From: Epiperipatus broadwayi
Lineage: Eukaryota; Onychophora; Udeonychophora; Euonychophora; Peripatidae
Length of the DNA: 64,000 nucleotides
Direction: 5' to 3'
Assembly (NCBI GenBank): GCA_028023455.1
Contig: JAQFVV010000018.1
Location: 9,196,771 to 9,260,770, forward strand
The notes under the pieces are model-generated. The model was given only the letters and a program-made list of their open reading frames with translations. It was not told the DNA's origin and did not search any database. Shown here in pieces: positions 1-11,724 of this stretch; positions within the stretch are counted from its first letter, which is position 1, and every line of letters begins with the position of its first letter. The translations under genes were made by a program, and so were the position numbers.

Positions 1-837
1 TATGTTTAACTATATAAAATTTTTATGTGAATTCATTTTTGTTTAAAAAATTAAAAGATTTCATGCTATTTATTTGTGAATTTGCTGTATTTCTTTTTCA
101 TTAAAAATATTATAATGAGAGTTAGTAGTTTTAAAAATATTCCACAATATAAATGTAAATGTGATTATAAAATGAAATAAATAATTGAATAACAATATTA
201 CAAATATGAAATAAAAATGGGTAAATAAATATTCAGTAGTAAATGTAAATATAAAATAGGGTGAATGAATGAATGAATATAAGATGAATAAATAAAATTT
301 AAAGAAAGAGAAACGGTTTAAATAGCTTTCATTAAATATTAAATAGAAAAATTATTAAAATTTAACTATATAAATAAACTTCTATCATAGAAATCTCCAG
401 ACTGCACAATATATTATATGTCATTAAATACACATTCTTATAAATATTTCTTTTTTTGAATAAGATGTCTTAATTATAAAATTATATGTAAATTTATGAT
501 GATAAAATAAAAATAAAAGAAAATTATTATCTACTTAATTTAGATTTCTAATAATAAATAGTAATACTTTAGCCAAATTAATTACCATTAATGTTTTAGT
601 GAATATTAATTGCTTTTTGTTTTGCTTGTTTTGGAAATGATTTATATTTAATTAAATTCTAACACTGTGAATTATAAATGAAGATTAAACAAGTAATTTT
701 CATCCAAAATTACAAATCTAACTAGAAAGCCATGATGATTATGTCATTATCTTAATCATTTATATTATTTAATACGTATTTAATTTTTTTTTAAAGAAAG
801 ATTATTTACTAATATACATAAATAATTTTTCTAATAA
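1..837. other. AT-rich DNA without recognisable gene
   Basis: Very AT-rich sequence with no open frame of interest on either strand. A short GAAT microsatellite lies near 263-280. I see no exon-like stretch, splice pair or transposon domain. Confidence 0.6.
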
Positions 838-1020
838 TGCAAGTGCTTACTAAAGTTTATGATGTTACTCTAAAACTGAGATACTAGAATAAATTATGTT
901 AAAAGATGGCAAGCAATGGCTAAGCACTACCAATGATGATCAAGTGGCATTGCTTAATCACAATAATCAATTGCCTAATGACTCTGTCTTGAGAAAAAAA
1001 TTAACAGCATACACACAAGC
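838..1020. repeat. Dispersed repeat, copy 1
   Basis: This stretch resembles 18,985-19,170 over most of its length. Both contain an AAAGTTTxTGATGT segment, then ACCAATGATGATCA or a one-triplet-longer form, a CATT-rich part, and a CTGTCTTGAG or CTGTCTTTGAG end. The match is diverged, so these look like old copies of an interspersed repeat. The family is not recognised and no coding capacity is visible. Confidence 0.45.
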
Positions 1021-1560
1021 ATAATAGAAATAAGTTGCATTTAAATCATTTGAAAAATTAACTTTATATAGAATGGACTATTTAAGTTTGAGAACTCTAC
1101 TGAAATTATTCATTACTTTTGCAATTAATTATCTCACCATATAAAGTAGAATAGAATAGCCTTTAGTGTTTTTTTCACTAAATTAAAAAAAATTATTCTT
1201 GAAAACAATTACTATAAAAAATTATGAAAATATGAAACTATTTTTCATTAAAATTAAATTAATAAACATAATTTATTAAAATGACATTTTTAGTATAATA
1301 TAATCTATTAATTTTAAATAATTTAAATTTTATCATAACTTCGTAGATAAGAAAAACATTATTTAATAAATTGATATAAAATTCTTGTTTATACTTATCT
1401 TCGAGTAGTAAGCTACAAATTGCATGTTATGCAAATAGATGAAGGTCAAATTCAAGAGAATTATATGGCTGAGCACTTTCGGGAACCATTAATTCCCATA
1501 TTCATAGCCTATCTTAGGAGTGTTGATTTGAGTTGTGATTGTTAAAAGACTGGGTAGTAA
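1021..1560. other. AT-rich DNA without recognisable gene
   Basis: No coding or RNA feature is recognisable. The slightly less AT-rich piece around 1,440-1,560 may be a continuation, on the minus strand, of the Penelope-like remnant that follows, but I cannot align it. Confidence 0.4.
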
Positions 1561-1652
1561 TTTATGCAAATCTATTCAAATTTATTCCATGTCTTAATAT
1601 AGTCCATTTATGCAAATCTATTCAAATTTATTCCATGTCTTAATATAGTCCA
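1561..1652. repeat. 46-bp perfect tandem duplication
   Basis: The 46 bases starting at 1,561 are repeated directly from 1,607 with no difference that I can see. The second copy runs into the 3' end of the Penelope-like endonuclease frame on the minus strand. Near-perfect identity points to a recent slippage or microhomology event. Confidence 0.85.
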
Positions 1653-2110
1653 TTTTCTAGAGATAGAATAGCACGATTCCCACTGGTTTATTGCATTGTT
1701 GTCATTTGTGATGAAGCATGCTTCTTTTATTTTGTGCTTAGTATCATTGCGTTCTGTGCACTGTGCCTTTGCTACAGTGGGCTCAAATATATGGCCCATG
1801 GTTCTTTGGTGCTCAAGGAATATAGACTTACTTTCAGTGTTATTTAGTGCTCTCCTATATAAGTAGTGATGTTGAGAAATTCTGGTTGCAATATGGCCAG
1901 AGTTTCTCCATAATATGCAGCTTTGCATCCATTGCTTGGAAATGCAATCTTATAAACTGCTTGTGCTATATGATCTGAGGGTATTTGATTTTTGGTGTTG
2001 TTTATTAATCTATTAGTTGAAGGTGGCGTATGAAATCCTAGTTCAAAAGAATCAGTAAATATTTTATTAAACTTTCTGGATATTAATGGTATCCTTAGAT
2101 AAATAATTTA
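1608..2110 (-). pseudogene. Penelope-like element, GIY-YIG endonuclease remnant
   Basis: Read on the minus strand, this region encodes the C-terminal part of a Penelope-like retroelement protein. Around 2,100-1,990 there is a linker of the type seen between the reverse transcriptase and nuclease. Around 1,930 a YYGET motif stands for the GIY-YIG core, followed after a frameshift by TRISQH. A GH pair and a KIKEA segment (the usual late glutamate region of GIY-YIG nucleases) lie near 1,800-1,720, and the frame ends at 1,608. In intact elements this nuclease nicks target DNA for reverse transcription. No reverse transcriptase part is visible upstream. The frame is broken at least once and the last residues overlap the 46-bp duplication. 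Family assignment rests on motif order only. Confidence 0.6.
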
Positions 2111-2278
2111 AATGAACAATGTGCCTTCATCAATTTTATCTATCTGTTTTATTTTCCATCGTAATTCACTTCATATATTTTTAAAGATTAAGAACAATTA
2201 ACAGGCAGCATCAAAATAAAATACAAACAACATGCAATATATTAGAATTAAAAAGTATCATCATAAAATATTATATAT

Positions 2279-4166
2279 TGTACCACTATTGGACAGCGAT
2301 ACATGTTCGTAATTTTTTTATTATAAAATTTTAATGTCAAAAGAATTTATAATTAACTAAAGAAGTTAAAACAAAAATACAATTATTTTATCAAGAAATG
2401 ATTAAAATAAACTACTCGTTTGAAAGAAAGAAATTTACAGAAGTTTGAAGAGTTTTTTATTAGTTTAAAACAAAACACAGTTTGCTAAAAGACAATTCAT
2501 AAAGTTTTACGAATTAAAGAGTAATTAGAGGAGAGAGAAAATTTAACTTAGAAAAAATTAAGCTTCGAATAAGTTAAGAAAAGTGTATTTAGAAAGCAAA
2601 AGAGTTTATTGAAAAAGAATGTAATTAGCCTGAGGGGGAATGTAACTTACACTATTAAAGAAAAAAAAAGAAATCTTAAAAACTAAAAAATCTCTTTCCA
2701 TTTATTTAAAATAAAATAAATATGTGTGCGAAAATAATGATTTTAAATATCAAAAATAAAAATAAAATGTGTATTAAAAATGAAATATGAAAGTTAAATA
2801 TTAAAATATAAAAGGAAAGCTCACAATATAAATTTTAAAACTCAAAGATTGCTTAATAGATAATCTACATAGGAATGGGATTAGCAATGGTTACTAATTA
2901 ACTAATTAAAATCCATAAACAACAAGACTAATTAAAATGCATCTTATCCAAAATTTAATCAACAAAAGCAGTAAACGGATTTTGAACAATGAAAATAACT
3001 AGCGGATTTTAAAAATTAATTAAAAGATAACAGCAAGATCATCACATAAATAGGGCCGAAAATTTCACCATTCAGTCATTCACGTATCTAGAGTGAAATC
3101 ACTTATTAGACTTATTTTTCAATAAATACAATGCCATGCTGAGCTGAAGTTGGAGCATGCAATGAACTCCAGCCTTCATTCACAAGAACATCCGCAGTCT
3201 GCATAGAAACTATGTCTGTCTAACAATTTGAAGCCACCAGAAATGTCTAACTGCCTGAAATAGAACTAACACAGAACCGCAATTGTCAGGACCGCATCAG
3301 AAGCCTAAAATCCAACTGGTTGGTAAACCACACATGCAGCAGTAAAAAGCAAGAATCCACAACATTTAAAATCCTATAGGTAATAACATTTTTTATTCCC
3401 AATCCTGATATTAATTAAAGTAGCCATTGCAATCTTTGAGTATCTCTAGAGCCAGCATAAAATGAACTATTTATGTGCATATTTTAATGCTTTGTACTTA
3501 TTTTAATGCTTTATATTTATATTACATTATTACTGTATGTTTATTAAGAATGTGTATAGTTATTATATATAAAATCAGTGTTTATTTAATTAAAAATTTA
3601 TCAAATTAGTTTACAAATTATAGTAAACATTTTATATAAAAGAAAGTACTTGTCTGTTAATTATTGTTGGTCAATTCTTTAATTATACCACTAAGAACAA
3701 CTTAGCAGAGAAGTTTTATAAGCAGTTTATTGAATTATATTTCCGTTGAGCTAGTTGGGATTTCTTAGGTGCTGAATTAGTTTGCCATCATTCAGGGCAT
3801 GTTAACTACTTCGGGTAGTTAGCTGGTGCCTGAAGTTTACTTCAAAACAAATAAAGTGCTCTGAATGACAGGAGTTGAATCCAGCAGTCGAGAAGATCTG
3901 TGGCCTAAAAATATGTTTATAGCTTCGGCCTGGTCATAGGTACCCTCTGGGTATTATGCTTCTCTGCCTAAGGGACCGGTGTGGTACAATACTTAAATTG
4001 CCGCTGGAGTAAATCAAATTTATAATAAATAATTGTATCATATTTTTATATATAAAAGGAAGTGAACAATCTGTTTATAATGTTTTCACAATTTTGTTTT
4101 TCTATTAAACAGTAAAAATTTTACACTATATTTTTTTTTTCTATTCGATCTCTCCCATCCAATTCA
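2279..4166 (+). repeat. Left LTR (1.89 kb)
   Basis: This direct repeat is shared with 7,206-7,804 plus 10,406-11,720. It starts TGTACCACTATTGGAC and ends CCAATTCA, the TG...CA signature of LTRs. It is unusually long and AT-rich. The two copies differ by scattered substitutions and small indels, so the insertion is not recent. The middle is interrupted only in the right-hand copy, which makes this the uninterrupted reference copy. Confidence 0.75.
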
Positions 4167-4184
4167 TTTGGTGACCAACTGGGG
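4167..4184 (+). promoter_or_regulatory. Primer-binding-like site
   Basis: Directly after the left LTR comes TTTGGTGACCAACTGG. A TTGGTGACC start is common at primer-binding sites of invertebrate gypsy-like elements, where a tRNA 3' end primes minus-strand synthesis. I cannot say which tRNA would pair. Confidence 0.45.
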
Positions 4185-4548
4185 CAGAACAGTCACATAT
4201 GACAGTAAATAATCATATGTCAAATAGAATTAAAGAATAAAAATATAAAAAAACCCTAAATTGTGTAATGGTAATTAAAAAAGTGGTATGATTTAAATTA
4301 AAGAATTGACTGAAACAATTTTTTTCTTTTACTTGAAAAAAGAGAAAGTAATAATAGTTAGATATTTTAGGTGGATTTAGGGCATTGAGAATGGGTAGAG
4401 AAAAAGGACAAGGGGTTGGAGTTATATGTTCCATTTGAAGAGAATAAATAAATAGTAGTAATATTTTGTGATTTGTTGAATGCAAAGAGATAATAGATGT
4501 TGTGTTTAATTTTATTTGCAGTTTAAAAAAAAAAGTACAGCATAACAA

Positions 4549-5008
4549 TGGATAAAGAATTGGAGCCGGAAGAAAACTCGATATTTTTTTAAATCCGCAA
4601 ATAGTGTCAGAGATCCAGATAATGTTCAAAATGATAATGGATATGACGAATGCTGAAATGGAAGAAATGCACCGAGAATTCAAGCAAAGTCAGCAAGAGC
4701 TCAAAGCAGAATTGATGGAAGAAATTAGAGAATTTAGAGCAGAAGTGAGAGAAATGAGACAGGAAATAATGGGGAAAGTAAAGAGAAATCATATAGCTAT
4801 AGAAGCCATAGAGATAGATTTGATTAAAGAAAGTCAGGAAATAGAAAAGGAAGTTGAGGTGATAAAAGATATGAAAATTGAATTAGAACCAAATAACGTT
4901 GAAACAGATAAAGTAGAAACAAATATAGAAATAGATAGAGTTTGGATACAGATAGGTAGTGGTAGAAAAATTAGAGAATGCAGGTCAAGATATAAAAGAA
5001 AGTTATAA
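4549..5008 (+). pseudogene. Gag-like coiled-coil frame
   Basis: An ATG at 4,549 opens a short frame that soon hits a stop. A second frame from 4,604 runs 134 codons to 5,008. Its product is almost all charged and hydrophilic, with repeated E-[LM]-x-x-E-[IM] spacing from about residue 15 to 110, so it is predicted to be a long coiled coil. This matches the N-terminal style of gag proteins of some invertebrate gypsy elements, which assemble the particle. No zinc knuckle or protease follows. Lysine- and glutamate-rich peptide continues in other frames to about 5,330, which suggests a longer ancestral frame. The position just after the LTR supports the gag call. Confidence 0.5.
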
Positions 5009-5736
5009 ATTAAAAATAGAAAATAATATTAAAAAATTTCTACCAAAACAGTATAATTTCAAGGCAGAAATAGAAGTCATTTACAGAGTGATATTATGTA
5101 GCAAAGTTGAAAACACTGTAGATGAATGATTCTCTCTGCATAATATTATTAAGGCAGTTAACAATAAAGTAGGACAGTTTGAAGAACTATGGAGTTTTGC
5201 TAAGCATAAAGGTTTTCTGATTTACGAGACAGAAAATAGAACAGAACGGGAAAGAGACAAGGAAAGAAACTATAAGCGAGGGATAGACAAAAGGAGAAAA
5301 TTAATTTATATTAGAGTTAGTAGGTAAAAAGAAAGAGCCGCCTGACTGAGCGTAATTGACATTAATTGGACAGAATAAAAAACAGAAAGAAACAAAGAAC
5401 ATGAAGTGGGTAATGAGTTTGAATAAAATCATTTTGATGTAGGTGATAAACCTGATTCAGAGAATGCTGTATTTAAAGGTGAAATAAGAAATTACAAAAA
5501 AAAAGAAAATGTTTTCGGAAAATAATAATAATGGAGGCAATACAGAATAAAATACTTTTTTCCTGTGCATATTAAAAGGTTTTCGTAAATAAATGTTTCA
5601 AATAAATGATTTAAAGTAATGATAGTAGGAATAAGTAAGTAAATAAAATAAAGGAAACATGTATAATAAGATCAAGTTAAATAAATAAGTAAGAATAAAA
5701 CAAATATCTGTAGAAAAATAATAAAGGAAGTAATAT
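5009..5736 (+). other. Internal region of the LTR element, decayed
   Basis: Purine-rich sequence with scattered short coding-like stretches downstream of the gag-like frame, all broken by stops. I see no reverse transcriptase, RNase H or integrase signature on either strand. Confidence 0.45.
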
Positions 5737-6356
5737 ATAGGGTGTATGAGCACAGACTTTCACATGACCCACCACTTCCCATTCTATCTCATAACACTGC
5801 AGCACTTGAACACATATATGTTGAAAAGATAAATAATCACCAATATACATATTTCATGCTAAACCAGCAATCATCAGTTGGTCAGAATAGCATCTCTACA
5901 CATATATGCAATAAGTGCTCAGATATATATTACGTTAGCCAATCCTCATACTTTAATGGACAGGCTTCAATCCACACCACACTCCAACTCTTCAACCGTC
6001 CATCCAATTGAAAATCTGATGATGGAACGCTCAAAGGCCACCTGAGGCTGAGATTCTCGTCACACCCATGTTGACCTAAAGTCAATCTGACGCCTCATGT
6101 ACAGTAGAATGGACTGAAGCCTGTCCATTAAAGTATGAGGATTGGCTATCTTAATATATATCTGAGCACTTGTTGCATATATGTGTAGAGATGATAATCT
6201 GGTCCAACTGATGATTTCTGGATTAGCATAAAATATGTATATTGGTGATTATTTATCTTTTTGACATATATGTATTCAAGTGTATCAGTGTTATGAGATA
6301 GAGTGGGGAGTGATGAGTCATGTGAAAGTCTGTGCTCATATACCCTATATATTACA
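5737..6356. repeat. Palindromic repeat, family A copy 1
   Basis: The two halves are inverted copies of each other. The left half starts with a GAGCACAGACTTTCACATGA block near 5,748. The right half ends with the reverse complement of that block near 6,340, followed by TATACCC. The arms are roughly 250-280 bp around a centre near 6,040. The inner part (CATATTTCATGC, CATCAGTTGG, then AGTGCTCA) is shared with the palindrome at 27,597-28,147. It lies inside the body of the LTR element, so it inserted later or travelled with it. It has no coding capacity. It could be a foldback transposon or two SINE-like units joined head to head. Confidence 0.75.
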
Positions 6357-7205
6357 TATATTGATACAAGTATATAACAAGCCTATATTTCAGTTAATAA
6401 CGGAAGTAGAATAATAAAATAAAATAGGTTTTGGACTACCCGCTGGTTAATGAAAGGAAGTTAAGTATAATACTCATAAGGGTTAATATAATAAATAATA
6501 TAAATCTAAGTTTATGTTAGGAGTGTAGAAGAGATTGTAATTAAAAGAAAGGAGAGTAAGAAGCATAGAAATAAGGTTTAGAGCAGGAGTAAAAACTGTA
6601 AAGCTGTAGGCTGGATGAAAATAGTACCCGTAACAAACTATCAGGAGAAAATATTCTCAGGGTGAGGATTCTCAGAAAGTTCTGAGCCCATCCATTATTC
6701 TTATATAAAATTTGCGCACTGGGAACAACCAGAATAAGCTGCAGATCCCTTCTTTGAGGGAGAGTCCCCATATCTCATATATTATTTCCAAAGCATAAGC
6801 CAAATTGGTCAGGCAAGGAATCCTGCCATTCGTAGCGATCTTTTCTTTTCCCAATGTCTGGTAGGAAAAACCGGCATATAGAAGCATTATTTTATATACA
6901 TGTAAGTCGGTAGAAGCGAGAAAATTCTGCATCTGCTTCATCTTAAAATCCCTGTCTCACTAGAAAGTAGTGTTGTCCTCATGGTCATCATTCAGTACAA
7001 GATCATTGTAAGCAATGTTGCCAGCCTGGAAAGAAGAAAAGCATAATCAACGAAGATTGCCCTCAGCATGTGGAGTTCCAGATGTAAAGAAAGAAACTTA
7101 GTAAAATAACAATAGTTAATATAAATAGTTCAAATTTAATAAGAAAGTTCCAGAGATAAAATAATCAAAGTAACACATTTTACTCTTGTCGGGGTAGCAG
7201 TGTAG
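6357..7205 (+). other. 3' internal region of the LTR element
   Basis: This is the stretch between the palindrome and the right LTR. No coding domain is recognised. A G-rich patch (CGGGGTAGCAG) sits just before the LTR where a polypurine tract is expected, but it is not a good tract. Confidence 0.4.
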
Positions 7206-8161
7206 CGTACCACTATTGGACAGCGATACATGTTCGTAATTTTATTTATTATAAAATTTTAATGTCAAAAGAATTTATAATTAGCTAAAGAAGTTTAAAC
7301 AAAAATACAATTGTTTTATCAAGAAATGATTAAAGTAAACATCTCGTTTGAAAGAAAGAAATTTAAAGAAGTTTGAAGAGTTTTTTTATTAGCTTAAAAC
7401 AAAAAACAGTTTGCTAAAAGACAATTCATAAAGTTTTACGAATTAAAGAGTAACTAGAGGAGGGAGAAAATTTAACTTAGAAAAAATTAAGCTTCGAATA
7501 AGTTAAGAAAAGTGTATTTAGAAAGTTAAAAAGTTTATTGAAAGAGAATGCAATTAGCCCAAGGGGGAATGTAACTTAGAAAAACTAAACTATTAAAGAA
7601 AAAAAGAAATCTTAAAAACTAAAAAATCTCTCCATTTATTTAAAATAAAATAAATATGTGTATGTAAATAATGATTTTAAATATAAAGAAAATAATAAAA
7701 TGTGTGCATGTTAAAAATAAAATATGAAACTTAAATATTAAAATACAAAAGGAAAGCTCGTAATATAAATTTTAAAAATAAAGATTGCTTAATAGATCAT
7801 CTATTGAAACAGTAAGATTCGTATTCGAATCTTAAGTTTCACCTTTTTCTATATCGTCTCTCACTCACTGGTCTATCCTGCCCAAATTTAAACTTTTTGG
7901 TAGCGAATTGTGTGTGTAGCAATATTAAAAATGTATAGATATATGTAAAATTCACCATAAACATGCACACATTTCGATCTCAAATTTAAGGCAATAAATA
8001 AAAATAAAATAATATAATTTAGATTTCTTTTAGTTATAAAAAAATATATATTTTTAACCATTTATTTTAAATTGTAAAATCCGTTATTTATTGCTTTGTT
8101 TAAATTTCATTTAATAATAATTTTAGAAATCAGATGTAATATTTAATTAAAAGTAAAAGTA

Positions 8162-8213
8162 ATCGTATGTTCCCTATTTGTCTTTGTATCGTATGTTCCC
8201 TTTTTGTCTTTGA
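8162..8213. repeat. 26-bp tandem duplication
   Basis: The block ATCGTATGTTCCC...TTTGTCTTTG occurs twice in direct tandem with one or two mismatches. It lies inside the nested TG...CA element. Confidence 0.8.
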
Positions 8214-9023
8214 AATTTTAAAAAGAATTGGTCAGTGAGAGATAATAGATTAATTAAAAAGAAAAATTCCCTAAAATCTAATTGCAAAAACTAAATGTAA
8301 AATCTAAACATAAACAATAGAACGGCAGTTTTCTCTAATTAGAATTAACAAAAATGCATTGATTATCCTCAGGGCAGATTAAGTGGAATCTAAAAATACA
8401 CTAACAAAAATGTGAAAGATAAGATATAAAGAAAGGAGGCCATTTTAGACTTTCTAGAGACTGGTAACTTTAACTTTAGCTCTACTCTCGATCAGTTGAG
8501 AGTCTCCAAAATATTAAATAAATTGTTCCTGCCACGGTATGACCGAGTAAAAGTGCCCAGACTATTCTCTGCCCGGGAGATGGCCTACCGGATGCCAAAC
8601 CTTCCATTGCCCTTCATAAATTCAACCACGAAGATGTGCTGCCTAAAATAATGAGAAAGCTGCTGTGTTAAATTAAATGAACCACCTAAACACAGGAAAA
8701 AACTGCTAATCATGAACAATTTGCTACTAACCAATGGAATCGGAAAACTTCTCATAAAACAGGTACCTGTGTTCAAATTCTCTAGAGTACTCTACTAATA
8801 TGCTATAGCTCATTCTTCATACTACTTATATAACTTATAAAATGTAAAGTTATCATTTGTAAAACTAAAATTTAGTAATTAATTTATTGTGGAAATTTCT
8901 CTAATAATCTAGCTTACCTCACTCTATCTTTCTTGGGTACGTATTTCTAAAATCTACATTTTATCATATAATTATCGCATGCTCATAATTTTCTAAGTAT
9001 AAATCTATGATCGCTTGAAACAG

Positions 9024-9098
9024 TGAATGCGTGTCAAATTTTCATTAATACTTACTTTCATAAATAACTTAATTTTCATATAAATTGACACGCATTCA
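9024..9098. repeat. Inverted repeat with 14-bp perfect arms
   Basis: TGAATGCGTGTCAA at 9,024-9,037 is the exact reverse complement of 9,085-9,098. The 47-base spacer is AT-rich. It could form a hairpin in RNA from the nested element. Its role is unknown. Confidence 0.75.
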
Positions 9099-11724
9099 AT
9101 GCTTCATTTATTGTAATGCAGGGGTCTACTACTTAGCAAATGTCTGGCGTATTAGTTGTAATAATCACCCAGTTTATATATGTTTTATATTTATTAAATC
9201 TTAATTAATAATTCCATAAAATTACATTTCTTTGAGAGTCGCCAACGTTCTTTATTAAATGTTGATAATGTAGGACAGAGTTTGAAATATATTTAAATCT
9301 TACCATAATCGTCTATACATTATACATGTGTTACGTTTTAGAGATGCGATGATCCATTCCAAGCTGTGAATGTTCCGGATTCTATAGGGTTGAAATTAAC
9401 CCCAGTCGTCCTACACAAGCTGACAAATTAATGTCCCGTAGGACTTGATGACCATCATGCAGCCAGCAGGCAAACCGCGGCACGAACCGCTTGTCCCTGG
9501 TTATGCTTATGTGACACCTTACCTCTTTGGGCCGATGGCAAACGCCAGCCCGTCATTCTTATTAACTCATTCATGGCTTTGCAGTTTCAATATACTGCCA
9601 TTCCATATCGCCTTTCTAAAACAGACCACGTGTTTCTTTAACTTTATTATTCTATATATCACTCCGCCTCTGCATTATCTTCATAATTCACTCTCAAATA
9701 AATGTTAACTCTTAGTTATTAAAGAATATTTTTAATTAAATAAATATATGTCCGCCGCTACTCTTATAAATCTTACTTTAGACTCTTGCATTGTAAAGGT
9801 ATAAATTCCCAGAGGCATGCATTAGAAATACTTGCTCAAGAATTTTAGGTAGCTAGATTACGTCATCAAATAAATGTTTTTCTTTTTCTAAACATTACAG
9901 TATCGGAAATACCGCTACTGAGGTCTTAAATATAAAATATGTCTAAATAAATAAATGTATTTCTTTAATATAATAGTATCGGAAAATCCCCCTACTGAAA
10001 CTTTAAATCTTAGCAAATATTATTAATAAATAGTTTTATTATTAAAATGTTTCAATAAATAATTTCAAACTATATGTTTGCAGTTACGTTTTATTTATTC
10101 AATACCCATTCTATATACTATTTCCTCGATTTTGTAAATATAAGTGTTTAATTATTATTAGTGTTATTCTTGGCTAACTCGAAATAAAATCATGAATCTC
10201 TTGCATACCCTGACCACCGTGCCTAAAGAAATATTTACTAATGTCACATCAGATGCGTTGTTTCGTAGATTGTATTGTGGAACCGATAAACTATGTTCGA
10301 ACTCAGTACTACAGGTGGCTTCGCTACCTCGATGTTGCTGCCGTTCTGTGTGGTGGTCAAATTCTGCACTATGTTAAACGAGTCACACATTTTCTGACTG
10401 TTACACTATATAGGAATGAGATCAGCAATGGCTACTAATTAACTAATTAAAATCCATAAATAACAGGACTAATTAAAATGCATCTTATCCAAAATTTAAT
10501 CAACAAAAGCAGTGGATGGATTTTGAACAATGAAAATAACTAGCGGATTTTAAAAATTGAAAGATAACAACAAGATCATCACATAAATAGGGCCAAAAAT
10601 TTCGTCATTCAGTTATTCACATATCTAGAGTCAATTACCTATTAGACTTATTTTTCAATAAATGCAATGCCATGCTGAGCAGAAGTCAGAGCATGCGATG
10701 AGCTTCAGCCTTCATCCACAAGAACATCAGCAGTCTGCCCGATAGAAACCATGTTCATCTAACAATTTGAAGCCACTAAGAATGTCTAACTGTCTGAAGT
10801 AGAAGTAGCTCAGAACCGCAATCGTCATGACATCAGAAGCCTAAAATCCAACTGGTTGGTAAACCACACACGCAGCAGCAAAGAGCAAGAATCCACAACA
10901 CTTAAAATCTTATAGGTAATAACATTTTTTATTCCCATTCCTAATATTAATTAAAGTAGCCATTGCAATCTTTAAGTATCTCTAGAGCCAGCATAAAATG
11001 AAACTATTTATGTGCGTGTTTTAATGCTTTGTACTTATTTTAATGCTTTATATTTATATTACATTACTATTGTATGTTTATTAAGAATGTGTGTAGTTAT
11101 TATATATAAAATCATTGTTTATTTAATTAAAAAATTAGCAAATTAGTTTACAAATTATAGTAAACATTTTATTTAAAATAAAGTATTTGTCTGTTAATTA
11201 TTGTCAGTCAATTCTTTAATTATACCACTAAGAACATCTTAGCAGAAAAGTTATATAAGCAATTTATTGAATTATATTTCCGTTGAGCTAGTTGGGATTT
11301 CTTAGGTGCTGAATTAGTTTGCTATCATTCAGGGCATGTTAATTACTTCTGGTAGTTAGCTGGCGCCTGAAGTTTACTTCAAAACAAATAAAATGCTCTG
11401 AATGACAGGGGTTGAATCCACAGTCGAGAAGATCTCTAGTCTGGAAATGTGATTGGGGTTATGTACCTTATATAGCTTCAGTGTGGTCATAAGTACCCTC
11501 TGGGTATTATGCTTCTCTGCCTAAGAGACCAGTGTGGTGCAATACTTAAATTGCTGCTGGAGTAGATCGAATTTATAATAAATAATTGAATCATATTTTT
11601 ACATATAAAAGGAAGTCAACAATCTGTTTATAATGTTTTCACAATTTTGTTTATCTATTAAACAGTAAAAATTTTATGCTATACATTTTTTTTTCTATTC
11701 AATCTCTTCCACCCAATTCAATAT

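Larger units (their letters stand above)
7805..10405 (-). mobile_element. Nested TG...CA element (solo-LTR-like)
   Basis: The insertion begins TGAAACAG and ends CTGTTACA, so it has short inverted ends of the LTR type. It is flanked on both sides by CTAT (7,801-7,804 and 10,406-10,409). The left LTR carries a single uninterrupted CTAC at the same place, so the CTAT is a 4-bp target duplication. Read on the minus strand it starts TGTAACAG. At 2.6 kb with no long direct repeats of its own, it is best seen as a solo LTR or a small decayed LTR element. No coding domain is recognised. A GC-richer part lies at 9,330-9,600 and 10,190-10,380. Confidence 0.6.
7206..11720 (+). repeat. Right LTR, split by a 2.6-kb insertion
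   Basis: 7,206-7,804 matches the first third of the left LTR and 10,406-11,720 matches the rest. The two parts rejoin at the sequence that is continuous in the left copy near 2,865. The start is CGTACC where the left LTR has TGTACC. The end, CCAATTCA, is identical in both. Confidence 0.75.
2275..11724 (+). mobile_element. LTR retrotransposon, non-autonomous, with nested insertions
   Basis: Two long direct repeats, 2,279-4,166 and 7,206-11,720, match along their length and bound the element. The outer ends are flanked by the same four bases, ATAT (2,275-2,278 and 11,721-11,724), as expected for a gypsy-type target duplication. The left LTR begins TGTACC and ends CCAATTCA. The right LTR starts CG instead of TG. 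The body of about 3 kb has a primer-binding-like site and a gag-like coiled-coil frame, but no protease, reverse transcriptase or integrase motif. It was therefore probably mobilised in trans. A palindromic repeat lies in the body and a TG...CA element splits the right LTR. Orientation is taken from the primer site and the gag-like frame. Confidence 0.75.

Noticed and set aside
4213-4683. 156-codon minus-strand frame across the gag region
   Set aside because: Its product is rich in F, I, L and S, as expected from reading an A-rich sense strand backwards. It is the shadow of the plus-strand gag-like frame and leader.
5742-6011. 89-codon frame in the left arm of palindrome A
   Set aside because: The frame lies wholly within an inverted repeat arm and has no domain. 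The partner arm does not keep it open.
9445-10438. Open frames of 61-87 codons in the nested element
   Set aside because: They have no recognisable domain, overlap each other in different frames and lie in a GC-richer part of a non-coding element.
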